Assembly: GCA_009760855.2 (NCBI GenBank)
Contig: WPIO01000089.1
Coordinates: 275,001 to 339,000 of the forward strand
Direction of reading: 5' to 3'
DNA from: Cristatella mucedo
Taxonomy: Eukaryota; Bryozoa; Phylactolaemata; Cristatellidae
DNA length: 64,000 bases
Shown: positions 1 to 14,198 of the stretch, in pieces
Position numbering within the stretch: position 1 is the stretch's first letter
Layout: the number at the start of each line of letters is the position of its first letter
Position numbers and translations under genes: made by a program
The notes under the pieces: generated by a model
Databases searched by the model: none
What the model was told of the DNA's origin: nothing
What the model saw: the letters and a program-made list of their open reading frames with translations, nothing else

Positions 1-940
1 CCATTCAATCTCCTAAACCTTCAGTTTTTACTATTATCCCGCTATTTAAGCTCAGAGGGTTTGGGATTAGCAGTTATACAAAAATGTTAAAAAAATTTGG
101 TTAATAACGCACTGCAGCTCCATTCACTTCCGTGCTTTGGCCACTTCTGATAGCCCGCTATGACGTCTTTCACGCCTCGCACCGGAAGCCTCACTTCGGA
201 TATGTCCGACAGCTGCGGCGTAGAAGTTCCTTAGTATACACGGCCCATTAAATTTCTCAGCAGATTCAATTAATTGCTTAACTAAAATACGCAGCCCATA
301 ATCAACGCATGAAGGAATGATTAAAAAGCGTGTGAGTATCTTTTAGCGTCGGAAGCAAGTCGATTTCTGAATTAGCCGAAGCCTCGCATGGCCGCCCGTA
401 CCCGTACGTGCTTGGGCGCTTCGAACAAAGCCACCGCTAAAAAGCACTCTCAAAAGCCCAGCCGAGAGATTGCTTTGCAAAACTTCAGCTGTTATTGCGC
501 CCTCACACTCTAACTCTTAGTCTAGCCCTTTAAATGGGGAAAATCTGAAAATCCACGCCGCTAAAGGCGCCGCCGGCCGAAAGCCTCACGTGATACTCTA
601 AAACAATCGAAAGTTCCAGTGCCTGAAGCAGCACGCTGAAGGTTTCCGAGCTCGGCAAGGCCCTTTAGGCCTACATCGTTGGAAGAATTGACTGTCACCC
701 CCGCCAAAAAAATTATTGACCCCTCTGGAAACCGACGCTGCACCAAATTCGCAGGCCGAAGGCACTCCCGCACTAGTCGCGCCCTACTGGTAGTCCGTCC
801 AAAAACAATGACGGCTTCCCCTTCCTCTAGAGAAAATCCGCGTGTGCCCAAGGCGCACCGCCAGGCTAGCTTCCGGAGTTGATCTCGACGTCTAATACCT
901 TTTCGTGGGCTCCCGGGAGAGGAGTGGGTCTAGACTAAAC
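1..940. other. Unassigned DNA
   Basis: No family, repeat or coding pattern recognised. The short reading frames here lack any domain and overlap on both strands. Confidence 0.5.
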
Positions 941-952
941 AAAAAAGACATA

Positions 953-1101
953 ATTCATTTGTTAAGTGCCCTGAGAGAACTTAATCCTTATTCAGGCGCT
1001 TCACATATGCACGGGCCTCGAGCCCACGACATCGGTAATTATAAACATTCACCTTGACCTTGGTCGCAGAGAGCACCTTGATCACTGGGCGAAACCAGCG
1101 C
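953..1101 (-). mobile_element. SINE-A copy, diverged
   Basis: Read on the minus strand it has a tRNA-like head (promoter A-box region near 1075-1101, B-box-like GGGCTCGAGGCCC area near 1010-1030) and the SINE-A tail with its GCGCCT stem near 1000. It matches the copies at 48787 and 52821 but with many substitutions and a disrupted middle, so it is old. Confidence 0.6.
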
Positions 1102-1523
1102 GTCTAAAGATCTCCCTCACCGAGGTCCTGTGCTAGACTAACGCACTATGATATGGCAGAATGTTTTCAGCCATTTTAGTCGAGCTGTAACCACGGCGAA
1201 CGGTTACACGGTAACCGTCGCGAGTCGTCGCAGCCTTTGCACTTTGGCTGCTCTTGAAAGCTACGTTTCCCAGCGATTTCGTAACTGCAGTTAAGAAGCC
1301 ACTGGCAAAACCGCCGACAGACCGGCGCGGAGTAACGCGAGCGATGAGTGTGACGTATCTCTCTCCATCTTTCACTCTCCACCTGGCCTCAATGATCAAA
1401 TGAGCGCTACGTGAGTGCTACGTCTTACAAGGGAGTGTTACGCTGGAGTTTTATATGGCGCACTCAAAACCTACAACGCATTTGGTGCGAAAACGATCGC
1501 CTGCAGACTTCGTCTCAAGCAAT

Positions 1524-1815
1524 TTAATAATAATGAATTTGTAGAGCGTCCAAAAACACTTTTTAGGCACTTCACACGTGTTGTAAAGGAAGCATGATCG
1601 AACGGTTAGTGGGAGCATGCACAATGTTGACAAGCAAAACATGGTTAGGGCGACATGCACAGTATCAACATATAAATTTGGTTAGTGTTAGCATGCAGTG
1701 TCAGCACGCGTAAGCACATAAAGGAAAAATCCCAGGGACCAACCGGATGCTGTCAAAAACAAGTGCGTTTTTAGCTTCTATTTAAACGTCGTCAAGTCGG
1801 GTAATGTCGTGACGT
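1524..1815 (-). mobile_element. LINE-A 3' fragment nested in LINE-B
   Basis: Starts with the TAA-rich tail (1524-1536) and follows the LINE-A 3' untranslated region, including the TGTCAGCACGC and AAGCACAT blocks and the end of the coding part near 1780-1815. LINE-B sequence is on both sides, so this is a later insertion in the same orientation. Confidence 0.6.
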
Positions 1816-2618
1816 CGAACGAAATGAAAGTGAAAAGCGTAGCCGAGTCAGGAGGGCAGTTGAGTAAGAGAGTAGCATGGACGTAGCAGCTCAGGACGGC
1901 TGGAAATGACGAGCCACAGTCAGAATAGGAGAGCAGATGTTGCGTAAGAGATCGTAGAAGTGAGTTCCTCAGTCTAGGACCTGCAGAGCGAAAGCTTCTG
2001 TTGCCTCCGGTATTTAAGTGTAGGAAAGGAACAGCTCATTTACGTTCCATAGAGGACCTGAGGGCACGAGGAGGCTGAAAGGGGTGCAGCAGTTCAGCGA
2101 GGCATGGAGGAGCCAAGCTGTGGCGGGCCTTATGGGCCAGCGTAAGACCTTAACGCTGCATTCGTCGCTATCAACCGGCAGCCTAGCCGCCTAGCTGTTT
2201 CAGCAAAGGAAGCGACAGGCTGAAACTCGGGGGTGAAACGCTGAGCTGACTAATCATGCAGCCATAATTTATTACCAGCTGCACAGGCTTAATGGCTTTT
2301 TTTGCCAGCTCAGCCGAAACGGAATTGCAGTAGTCCAGATTAGACAAAACCAATGGGCTAGTAAGATTTCTAGCTAACCAGTAGTTGACAGCTTCTAATC
2401 TTAGACAGAGATCTAACGTGATGGCTTGCTGTGGAAGTGGTCATCTTAATGAAGCTTTCAAACTTTGAGAGCAGCTATCCTAAAGGGATACCAGCATTCC
2501 GGGCTAACAACGTAGGACTGTAGAGTATCGCCAATTAGAGGAGCCGAGACTCCTGGAGAGATAGCAGCCGGCCTTTGAGTAGGAGTTCGGTTGTATCGTC
2601 GTTTAGTTTGAGGACATT

Positions 2619-2695
2619 GGCCGTCATCCAGGATTTCCTTCGTCATCAAGGCCGTCATCCAGGATTTCCTTCGTCATCAAGGCCGTCATCCAGGA
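2619..2695. repeat. 31-bp tandem repeat, about 2.5 copies
   Basis: Two identical 31-bp units start at 2619 and 2650; a 15-bp partial third starts at 2681. The unit contains GGCCGTCATCCAGGAT, which corresponds to LINE-B reverse-transcriptase sequence, so the array arose inside a dead element. Confidence 0.9.
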
Positions 2696-2970
2696 TGGAG
2701 TGTCTGCAAGACCAATACTCAATCTATCCACAGCTACAGCGAGTCCCGATTGTTTTAACGACAACTAGAAGCTCGGAAGTCTCGCGAATCTTGCCCTTAG
2801 AGCGTCCTTCTAGGCCTACTTGGCCTCTATTGAGACAGATCGAGAGGCTAACGATCTCCGATCTTGGCCGCCGCTCTCCGAGACGGCGTCTACACTGGCG
2901 AACTATCGGAGGCGAGACACCAGAGAACTTGAGACTCCGTCACCAGTTTTGACAGGTAAAGGTCGCTGAC

Positions 2971-3110
2971 CGGTGGCTGACGGGAAGGATCCGAGTATCG
3001 CGGACCGGTGGCTGATGGGAAGGATCCGAGTATCGCGGACCGGTGGCTGACGGGAAGGATCCGAGTATCGCGGACCGGTGGCTGACGGGAAGGATCCGAG
3101 AATCGCGGAC
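2971..3110. repeat. 35-bp tandem repeat, 4 copies
   Basis: Units start at 2971, 3006, 3041 and 3076, and each contains GGAAGGATCCGAG. Only a few single-base differences separate them and there is no spacer, so this is a minisatellite. Confidence 0.95.
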
Positions 3111-3559
3111 CGGGTTCGAGAATGTTGCCGGGTGGTCAACCTCCTGGCGGTGTATCGGAGACGTCTTAGGCAGCCGACCAATCGGGAACAAACCAAAACA
3201 GCAACCCAGATGCAGCCTTCCTTGACGCATGGCACGAGGAGACCAATATGTCGAATAGCAAGAGTTCCGCTTCCTCCGTCCTTCCTTCCGTTGCACCGTT
3301 TGCCACTACTTCTGCAGCAGTAGCAAGTTCCCTTTGGGTAGGCGGCAGCAGACACGCTGTCTTGGATGGCCGCCGCTCAATTTCAATTTGCCGCCGACCG
3401 AGAGACTAGACGATCGCCGACACTTCGGTTATCTTTCCTGTTACCAAGTGAGAGAGCGGATATACCAACCGCAGCCCAACAACGAGGCTAGTCTCGACTC
3501 CAAACTGTCGCCAGGTGTAGGTGCGTCCGGTTCGACGCTGGTTCGTACTCGAGACTATT
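3111..3559. other. Unassigned DNA
   Basis: Nothing recognised; short overlapping frames only. Confidence 0.5.
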
Positions 3560-3835
3560 CTGCGGAAAGCGCACATATTTATGGCAGCATTTAGTGGCTC
3601 CCTGCGATTCATCCTTTATGTACTTATGCGTGCTGACACTGTTGCATGGTGCCACTAATCATACTTGTATGCTGAACCTGTGCATGTCACCCTGACCGTG
3701 TTATTCTTGTTGTGTATTGAGCATTCTAGCAATAACCATGCGATCATGCTTCCTTAGCAGCAATTGTAAAGCGTCTAGAAGGTGATTGAGTTCTCTGAGG
3801 GCACTTTATCAAATGTATTGTTATTATTATTATGT
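3560..3835 (+). mobile_element. LINE-A 3' untranslated fragment
   Basis: Matches the last bases of the LINE-A reading frame (CAGCATTTAGTGG at 3586-3600), the untranslated region with TTATGCGTGCTGACACTG, the terminal stem-loop (AAAGCGTCTAG near 3765) and an ATT-repeat tail ending near 3835. It is 5'-truncated. Confidence 0.8.
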
Positions 3836-5222
<1,387 letters not shown>

Positions 5223-5445
5223 GGCCCGTCGACGCCTCTGATCCTCTGCGAAGGAGCAGCTGAGCGTCTCGCCGCCACTTCCGCGAACCTCGCGAAGGAC
5301 GCAGCGATCCCTCCCGCCGGCCACCGATAACTGCTGCCTCGTTGAGAGCCTCTAACGACGGCAGCGTTCGCGCTCAAGCTCGCCAGCGAGCCGACGGCGA
5401 TTCTTTCGCCTGTATGCGTGCAGCCCAGGCTCAGTCAGCGGGCTT

Positions 5446-5497
5446 CTTGCACTTCTCCAACGCTCCGCCGGCGCTCGGAGCGTTGGAGAAGTGCAAG
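5446..5497. other. Perfect inverted repeat (22-bp arms, 8-nt loop)
   Basis: The arm at 5446-5467 is the exact reverse complement of 5476-5497; the loop is CCGGCGCT. Arms begin CTTGCACTTCTCC and end GGAGAAGTGCAAG. No repeat family matches. Confidence 0.97.
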
Positions 5498-6093
5498 TGC
5501 TCCCGTCTAATCGGGGCTCGTCGTGAAGCGAAGCTGCCGTAACGAGCGAAGGCTGCAGCGCCAGCCTACGCTGCTCGGAGGGTGCGGCTCGAGAGCGCTG
5601 ACGTCAGTGCGTGCGAGCGCGGCGGCGTGAGACTTCTCTCGCGAGTATGTGGTGCTTGCTTCAGCTAGCGACCGCCGCCGCGAGTTAGGAGAGCAGCGTC
5701 GCCGCTGCCGCCGCCGCTGCCTGCAACGACTACCGACTAGCCGCCGCCGGCGGCGCTCACTGTCTCGGTTGCTCGCGAGGGGGGAGGGCGGCGGCAGCGG
5801 GGGGGGGGGGAGCGAATGCTCATCCAGCGATGGCGACTGGCGAGTTCTTTCTGGATTGAGCAGCCTCCGCCGCCGCCGCCTGGCGGCGGCGGCGGCTCCT
5901 CGGGCAGCGCCGGGCCGCCGCCGCCGCTCTGCAATCGCGGCGGCCGCGTCTCGCCCCGCTCGGCGGGCTGTCGCTCCGGCCGCCGCGGCGGCCGCGCGTC
6001 ATCGGCGCGCTCTCCTCGGAGCGAAGGGAGCGAAAGAGAGCGCCGCTCAGTCAGGAGCAGAGCGGAGCGGCAGCTCGCGCGTCCCTGCGCTCG

Positions 6094-6127
6094 GGCGAGC
6101 GCGAGCGAGAGAGCGCTCGCGCTCGCC
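6094..6127. other. Perfect inverted repeat (14-bp arms, 6-nt loop)
   Basis: 6094-6107 pairs with 6114-6127 around AGAGAG. The arms are GCGAG-rich, so low complexity makes this one less surprising than the others. Confidence 0.85.
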
Positions 6128-8208
6128 ACCCGAAACTGACACGGTACGCGCGGTGAGCAGATAAGCGGGAGAGCGAGTGCGTTCCTTTGTGAAGCCGAGC
6201 GAGAGCAAACACGCTTCGTTTTGCCTATAATTCTGACACGCCCTCGCCGCTCGCACACGATCGAGCGTGGCCGACGGCGTCCGGAGCTGCGCTCTTGACA
6301 GCCACCGAAGACGCTTGCGTGGCGGTACATCTCATTTTCCTTCTTTTTCTCCTCTTATTCGGAGCAGTGTCGCGATTTCGCGCTCTCTTTGTCCGAAGCC
6401 GGAGCTCGCGCGCCGCATCCGTTGCCGCCGCCGCAGCAGCCGCCGGGTCGGACGTGCGAGTGAGGCGCCCATTTCCGCCGCCGCGGCGGCGCGTTTGGTA
6501 AGCGAGCAGCCGGCTGCAGGCAGGGGAGGGCGGATGAGCCGCCGTGACTGCGTCCGCATGAATGTCGTCGCGGGTCTCCAATGCGAGCGATCGGCTATGT
6601 CGGCGTACAGGAGGACGCCCTAATCGGACGCTGAATAAAACGCGAATCGCACCTGATCCGCTCGCAGCCGGCAGTGGTCGGTAGAGAGTTGAGATATTTT
6701 TCTTTATATAGAAAGCGTATACACGCAGTGAGAATGCACGCACTTCACGAGCGAGCTCGTGCTAGGTTCGCGCCCTGCGATAGGCAATCCTTAAATGAAC
6801 GCTGCTAGCTGGTCAGAAAGGGAGCGACGCTGCACAGAAGCCGTGATCGGGCGACGCTATCGCGCGTTGCTGAGCAGCTGTAAGGAATTGAATCGTTTTG
6901 GAGGCGATGCAGTCTCGAATTCAGACGTCAGAGACAACTGGCTGGTCCCCGGTGAGCAACTAAACGGAGCGATCTGCCTCTGAGCGATCGCTAGATGCAA
7001 TCACGTGAGCGCCCAGCGCTCGAGTGATTCGCGTGTAGCAGGACCCTTGCAAGCCATGTGACAGCTCTTCCGGTATTTCGATGAAACTACCGGTTCGACT
7101 CGGTAAGACCATTGTTGCGACTGTTTTTATAGCAGGACGCCCGCCTCCGTGGCCGCTTTTGATAATCTGTTCCTGGTTCAAAACCCGTAGAGTCGCTGCA
7201 ATTTACCGCACTTGCAGAAGGTGACCGAAAAAACACCGCTTTTCGAATAGTTCCCAGTGTGCATTATAAGGGGCAAATGCACTCTGTGGCCATCGTCTCA
7301 AAGTCTGCTGGCGAGTCCATTTTGCTGTCTAGCGCTACTTGTCAGTCTTTTCCATTCCATTTTTTATGCGCCACTGAGAGCGAAGCAGTCATTCGCGACG
7401 CAGACGCGGACTTCAGCGTCGCCGCGAGCTTTAGACCTCGAGCCGACGAGCGGCGGCGGCGGCTGTGGCTGCAGGCTGCAGGCCCGAGCCGCAGCCGCAG
7501 CCGCTCCAGAGCAACTGTCTGTCTGTATCTGCGTCGTCGTCTGTCCGTCTCTCAGTCTCTGTCTACAGCTCGCGTTCAAATCGAGAGGGTGCTAATTATG
7601 TCAAGACTTTTGTCACCGGCACTTCATTAGCAGCTGCGTGGCGCGTGACTTTCTCGGTCGCTTAGCGTAAAGGCGGCCACGCCTCAACGGCGCTCGCGTG
7701 CTTCCGGGAGGCCACTACAGTACTACCCGCCCCCAGGTGCCGCAGCAATACTGCTATGGTGACATCAACCCCCCCCCCAATTATTGGCGGCTGGTTGTTA
7801 GTTGAAAAGCCGGACTTCGAACCGGAGCTGTAGGTAAGAAGGCTGACGATCCATTAATTTGGGAACTGACTCGCTGTAGTAGCCACTAGCTGCAGCGGAA
7901 GTGAAGCGCGAGGCCGTGCCGTGCGCCAGCCGACCCACTTCTGATACTTTACATCGGCGCGGACGTCGCTGTGGTGCCGCCGCCGTACGCGCCGTCGGCG
8001 TGCAACGCCATTTGCATCCTTCTTGGCTGTTGGGCTTGTCTGTCGCGAACGTCACGTCTGCCTTTATTTACCATCTTTCCGGCTCTGGCGTCCTCTGGCG
8101 TTCTCGTCGGGCATGGACTTGCCTCCGCAAATCGCGGTGGTGCCGCGCCACCTGTACCTAGCCCTGCCGAGGTAATGCACTTATTTTCCTCGCTAGAATA
8201 CCAGCATG

Positions 8209-8779
<571 letters not shown>

Positions 8780-8780
<1 letters not shown>

Positions 8781-10339
8781 CGCCCGCGGCTTTCATGCTA
8801 GAGCCTTCTGATCGCAGTGAGGTGACGTGAGCTAACGGATGAACTGCTTCGGCCTTGGAGGTTGGCCTTTTTATGCGAGTACCCAGGGCCCACCTCCCCC
8901 TTATATCTGTTACGTTGAGCAGCAGGAGGACGTCGTATTACTGTGCAATGCAGACTTGGCGATGGCATATTTGATGTAGCCTGAAGCTGCCGAATTTGCA
9001 GAGGCTGTGCTTGAATTATCTGCAGCTACTTTGAACCTTCTTTACAGCCCCAAGGTGAGAACCTGCGAGAGTAACTGCGTGAGAAATGTTGTCTGCATCG
9101 GCTCTCTATGCAGGGGCTCGGTTTCCCGGCCACTCGTGAGCGACAAACGCTGACAATACAACTTTGGCAAGCAACGCAGTCGCCAATGCACAGCGCTGGA
9201 CTTTCCCAGGCGGCCAGAGCACGACGCCGACGGCTGCATGAGCTGCAGCTGCAGGGTAAGCAGTGCAGCTTCGAATGCCCTTCAATGCTGAGATGAGAGA
9301 ATCCAGTCCGCTACTCGACCCTCGTGGTGAACGGCTCGGTGGCAACTCGCGCACACACGCTGCTGTCTTGTGCACGACGTGCCCTGCTGCCGTGCAGCTC
9401 GCGGTCACCTCGTTGTCAGCAAATGGGTGCAAATGAGAACAGCTATGCAATAGCAAAAGATACTTGCTGCTGCTCGAGATACTTTCTGAACGCTGGCTGC
9501 TGTGATACTGACATGGCCGCTGAAAAAAGTGCCTGCTGCACTTTTCCTAATGTGCGACCTTAGTACAGAAGTGTAAATGGGTCTAGTGTATCTAGGCTAT
9601 TACAGGAGCACGTGACTGCGATTTGCCAGTCGTAGCAGTCCTAACTACGCGTAGCCTAGCCCGAAATGCTGATACGGCCATAAGCTTGGGGTTAAAGTTG
9701 AAGGAAATGCTATTGCCGCTGGACCGACTGCTCATTTTGTACATCCCGAGATCGAGTGCACAGCCGAGCCAATGTAGGATGCCGGGCTGCTTAATCAATG
9801 CAGGTACAAACTGAACAGCATAGTCGTACTCATGTTCAATAGATCCACGATAGTTCAAACTACAACGTCTAGTAGACCACGTGATGATGATGAGGTGTTC
9901 GCAAACGCAAGGCTGCGTCTTTAAACAAGCAACATCTGGAAAATGCACAAGGGACACATACTGCCCAGTAAATCAGCTGTGAAGCAACCGACACATCTGT
10001 TTCTAAGTCAGTATTCACAATGCCCAGATAACGTAGTACACAGCCACTAACTACATTCATTCACACGCAGAGGTGTCGGCTCTCTGAACCCTTAGCCGCA
10101 CTCTGTCGAATGCGCCATGAGCAAAAGCTACTCCTAGATTCGGCCACGCTCACCTATAGGAACAGCTGAGGCTTGGCTACCCCACATTCTGTCAATATAT
10201 TTCTGGGGAATCAGAGGCAAACTGCAAGCCAAGTGATGTTGAGGAATACGAAAGCTATCGCACGAGGTCTGCAATATAAATCCAACAAAAGCAGCTGCAG
10301 CGTCTCTTTCTGTAACCGCGTTTTGGGCGCGAACTAGTT
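8780..10339. other. Unassigned DNA
   Basis: Mixed composition with no transposon match or convincing exon. A GGGTAAG donor-like site at 9255 has no supporting coding frame. Confidence 0.45.
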
Positions 10340-12473
10340 CAAATGCAGCCCCGAATACGATCGCTGAGTTGCTACAAGATGCGAAGCGAAGCGTTCGCGG
10401 CTACTCAATTTCCGAGAGAGTTTCGCTCGCCGACACAAGCCACCCGCCGAACGCTTCGCTGCACGCACCCGCCGCCCTTTCGAGCCGCTCGCCGGCCAGT
10501 GGTGACGGACACGGAGCGAGCGGCGGACAGACGTACACCGAGCGAGCAGGTGAGTCGCGGCAGCTCCGCCGGACGGTAGTCGAAGCAAGCTGCTCGTAGG
10601 GGGGAGGCTGGCGGGCGAGAGGGGCGAGTGGGTGGGACGCGCTCCGAAGCAGCGGCGCTTCAGGACAGGCTTTTTCGGCGGCGTGACTTCCAGCTTGGCC
10701 CGATAATCCGCACGGAGTGAGGCCGGCGATGAGCAAGATTGGTTCAAAGTGCAAATCAAGAGCGAAGCTGCATCAGATGCGGCAAAAATATAAAAACTCG
10801 GGCAGTGTCCGCGAGGAGGAGGAGGCCCGGTGCAATTGAGGACGAAGTAGTGAGGACTCGTGTCTCGTGCTATTTACTCATCCGGCGCCTTTACTAACCG
10901 CTTTGTGCTCTGTGCAAACAGTTTCTGCTTCTTCCTGCCGCCGCCTCAGTGTCCGCCGGGCCATCGAGACTGCCCGAGCTCTCCTGCTAGCGTCGCTCGC
11001 TTCGACGAGCGTTCGCCGGCGGCGCAGCGCCGTCGCAGCGCCGGCGCAGCGACGGCCACCCGCCGCCTCCGAATCGCGACGAACCCGAACGCCGCCGAGG
11101 AGCCCCGCGGCGATGCATCGGCACCTCTCTCCGAGGTTCTCGGACGGCCGGCACTCACGTCGCATCTTCGCGAGCCCCCGACGGTCTGGCCGCAGCCCTT
11201 GCCATTTGCCGCCCGCCGGCGGCTGCGAACTGCTGCCGGCGCCGAGTGGCTCACGACCCAGAGACTCATGACCCGGAGGGGAGATAATCCTACATATGCA
11301 GCTCGGCCGCTCTTGGCCGCCCCTGCTGGACCTTCGCGTCGTCGCGTACCTGACGGCGATTCCAACTGGCGACCTACATACGACCTTTACTCAAACTTTC
11401 CTAAACTTGCGCGTGAGCGATTTCATGCATTCCTTTTCCGCTTGGACGTCCTCGGCGAATCTCACTTGAATCGATCCTGTCTCCGAAGGCAGCGACCTTC
11501 GGAAGCAGCAGCAGTCGCCTCGGCACAAGCGGAACTTCCTTCCGCGAAATATTCCGCCTTTAGCGACCAATAGCAGCAGCCAGGTCAGCAGTAGGGGCAG
11601 CAGCAGCGGTAAGCTTGCTTAGAAACGAGTGCGCCTTTATTTGGTAAGCTTTCCCAAATATTTTCAATGCTCAAAAGCATCGCGCGCGTAACAAAGTTAA
11701 CAAATATCTCGCTCGAAAAGTAAAAGAAAATAAATAAATAAATACGATTCACCGCCGGCTATCGCCGAGGCAGCTGCTGAGAGAAGTCGTCTCACGGATC
11801 GGCAGTCAGCAAAGGGCGGACGCAGTCTAAAGCTCCGGGGTCGAGAATTATGGGGGACTGGGCTCGCGGCGAGTGTCGCCGTTCTGCGTTCGGGTGACGC
11901 CGGCGATCGTAGGAACGGACGAAATCCTCGATTCGTCCATTGAGCAGGCTCGCAGGCGCCCGGAAAGTCCAGTTCGGCGTCCGGCGCCGCCCAAGCGCAG
12001 GGGTTTCGAGGTCGAGGCCGCCGCCGCCGCTTCGTGCTGCCGCTCCGTAGCGCTACAGCCAAAGCACAGGCGCCGCCGCTTGTCACTGGGAGGGCCCCTA
12101 CGGACAGCCGCCGGTGTCTACGGCCAACCGGCAGAGGCTGCATCTGCTGCGCCGCCGAGGCAGAGTGCTGCTGCCGCCGCTGTTGAACGGCCGGCGGCGG
12201 GCCGCCAGCTAGCGGGCGTCGTGTGAGGCTGGACGTACTTCTTATTCGCTTACTGCCTTGCTGACTAGCGCTTCGAGATCTGAAGTGAGACGTACTTCGC
12301 CCGAGGAGGACGAGCTGATGAGGTGGCTACGAGGCCGGCAGGCTCGAAGCGAAGCCACCGAGGCAGTGAGTGCTCAAACCGGCCTCTCGGCGGTAGCGCT
12401 GCCGCACGGTAGGTAGCACTGTCTCGCGCTGCCGAGTCAGCGAGCTCGCGCGGAGATTGGACAGTGTGTAAGC

Positions 12474-12530
12474 CAGCCACCTTTCATCATCGTAGCTAGC
12501 CACCTATCATCATCGGAGCCAGCCACCTAG
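12474..12530. repeat. About 22-bp tandem repeat, 2.5 copies
   Basis: AGCCACCTNTCATCATCG occurs twice, followed by a partial AGCCACCTA copy. Confidence 0.75.
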
Positions 12531-14166
12531 GCGGCGCGTCGGCGGCGGCGAAGGACTCGGCCGGCCGAGCGAGTGGCGGCCATCTGCCGAGAGTTCATTT
12601 GTTGGTCGCTTTCCACTGTCCACTCCAGTTCTGTCAAAGAGAAGCACGCTCGAGAAGCTCGTCCGGGTGCTCGGGGTAACCTGCCACCTCTCGAGCGCGG
12701 GAGCGGCCTAAGAGTGAGCCCGCCTCCGACGCAGAGCGCCCCCAGGCCGCGCGCGAAGCCCCCTGCTCGCCGGCAGCGCGGGCAGCCGCCGCCACTCCCT
12801 CGCCACTCCCCTCCTCTTCCCCGCGGCGGTGGCGGCGGTCCTGGCGGCCTCGACGGAGTTCGCCCCGAGGCGTTCGGCCTTTGCGGTTCACTGCCTACGC
12901 GGGAGGGGAGGGGTAGACCCGAAACCGGCTGCAGCATCGAGATGGCGGCCTGCGGTGCGGCGCCGTTCGTGGCACCAGCCGCCGCCTTCCGCCGGCTTAA
13001 GGCGTGCTCGAGGTGGTGGTAGGCAAGCTATCTCGAGCCGCTCGCCCAAGCCGCCGCCGACCCCCTCCCAACCTCCATGCAGCAGCTGCTGCGGCGGTGT
13101 GGCCCCGAGTACAATCCGAGCCTGCTCCGAGCCGGCAGCCCGCCGCCGAGCAGCTATTGTCAACGCCTGGGCGCAGAGTGCAGACAACAGCTCGCTCAGA
13201 CGCGGAGCGGCCGGAGCTCGCGACTCGGGGCCGCCGCTGCCGCCGCCGGAGCCGCGACACTCGGCGGCAGGTATTCAAATGAGCGCCGAAGATTGCTCAC
13301 TTGTCAATGCAATTGGCAGATTACAGTCAATTAGTCTTCAACTCTCGACCGCCTAAATGAATAGGGCGCGCTCCCGGTGGCGAGGAGAGCGAAAGAAAAC
13401 ACTGACCGCATAATCTCCGTATTGTCCACTCGTCCGACTCGGGCCGGCGGCCGCGTGCTCGCCACCGCGAGTCAGCCGCCTGTGGCAGCGTCGTCCGTGG
13501 AACTCCGGCGGGCATCTGCAGCGGCAGCAGCGACGGAGGCTAGCTTCGTAAGCAGCCAGCCTGCCGCCTGCGAGCGAGCGAGCGAGCCAGCGTGCGTGCG
13601 CAGCGGCAGCGACCGAAAGGCAGCTGCGGCAGCCGGAACCGAGGTGCTGAAGCCGAGCTGCAGCCAGCAGAGAGGAAGTTTATTGCTCGCGGCCGAACTA
13701 CGAAGGATTCAACAGCTCCTCTGCACCTCTTTTAGGGTCACTCGGCCAGCGAGTCCGACCAACTGCAGCCCTCGCGGGGAGGCTGTCGATGATGGCCATC
13801 GCCTCGGCCGATGGCTGCCGAAAGTTCGACGGACAATCGGTGACCGGGTGAGGGGCGGCGTGTATGACAGCGGGTGGGGAGAATTCACTATTCAAACGGG
13901 TGGGTATCGGCTGCAGCGTTACGAAAGGAGTGCGGGCGAAGCGAGCTCGTCTCTTTCTCGCGGTAAAGATGCCGCCGTGGTCGACCGGAGCGCTTGATCG
14001 CACGGCGCCGGCGGAAGCGACTGAGCGACCCACGAGTCGTCGCGGCCTGGCAGCATCGCTTCAAGCGAGGAGAAGAGCCGGCACCTACCCGGCGGCGGCG
14101 CCGGCAAATGACCGGTCGGAGCGCAAGCCAAGTTAGGATGGAGGACGTCGGCTGGAGAGCGATACA

Positions 14167-14198
14167 AATGGCCGCCCGGCGCAGTCCGGGCGGCCATT
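14167..14198. other. Perfect inverted repeat (13-bp arms, 6-nt loop)
   Basis: AATGGCCGCCCGG at 14167-14179 pairs exactly with 14186-14198; the loop is CGCAGT. Confidence 0.9.

Larger units (their letters stand above)
1395..2760 (-). mobile_element. LINE-B relic (3' end and reverse transcriptase), interrupted
   Basis: The minus strand matches the LINE-B copy at 56310-59110 along its 3' region (1437-1523, continuing at about 1820), the C-terminal region and the reverse transcriptase up to about 2760. Reading frames are broken throughout. A LINE-A tail (1524-1815) sits inside it, and a 31-bp tandem expansion (2619-2695) lies in the reverse-transcriptase part. The 5' end is missing. Family assignment rests on alignment by eye to the better copies. 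Confidence 0.65.

Noticed and set aside
2971-3110. 35-bp repeats considered as a CRISPR array (also 41536-41625)
   Set aside because: Repeats are directly adjacent without spacers, and the DNA is eukaryotic.
7080-7205. GGTTCAAAACCCG considered as a SINE head
   Set aside because: Only a partial B-box match; flanks do not align with either SINE.
10860-11573. 237-codon plus frame
   Set aside because: Composition-driven in CpG-rich DNA, overlapped by equally long frames on the other strand, no domain or splice support.
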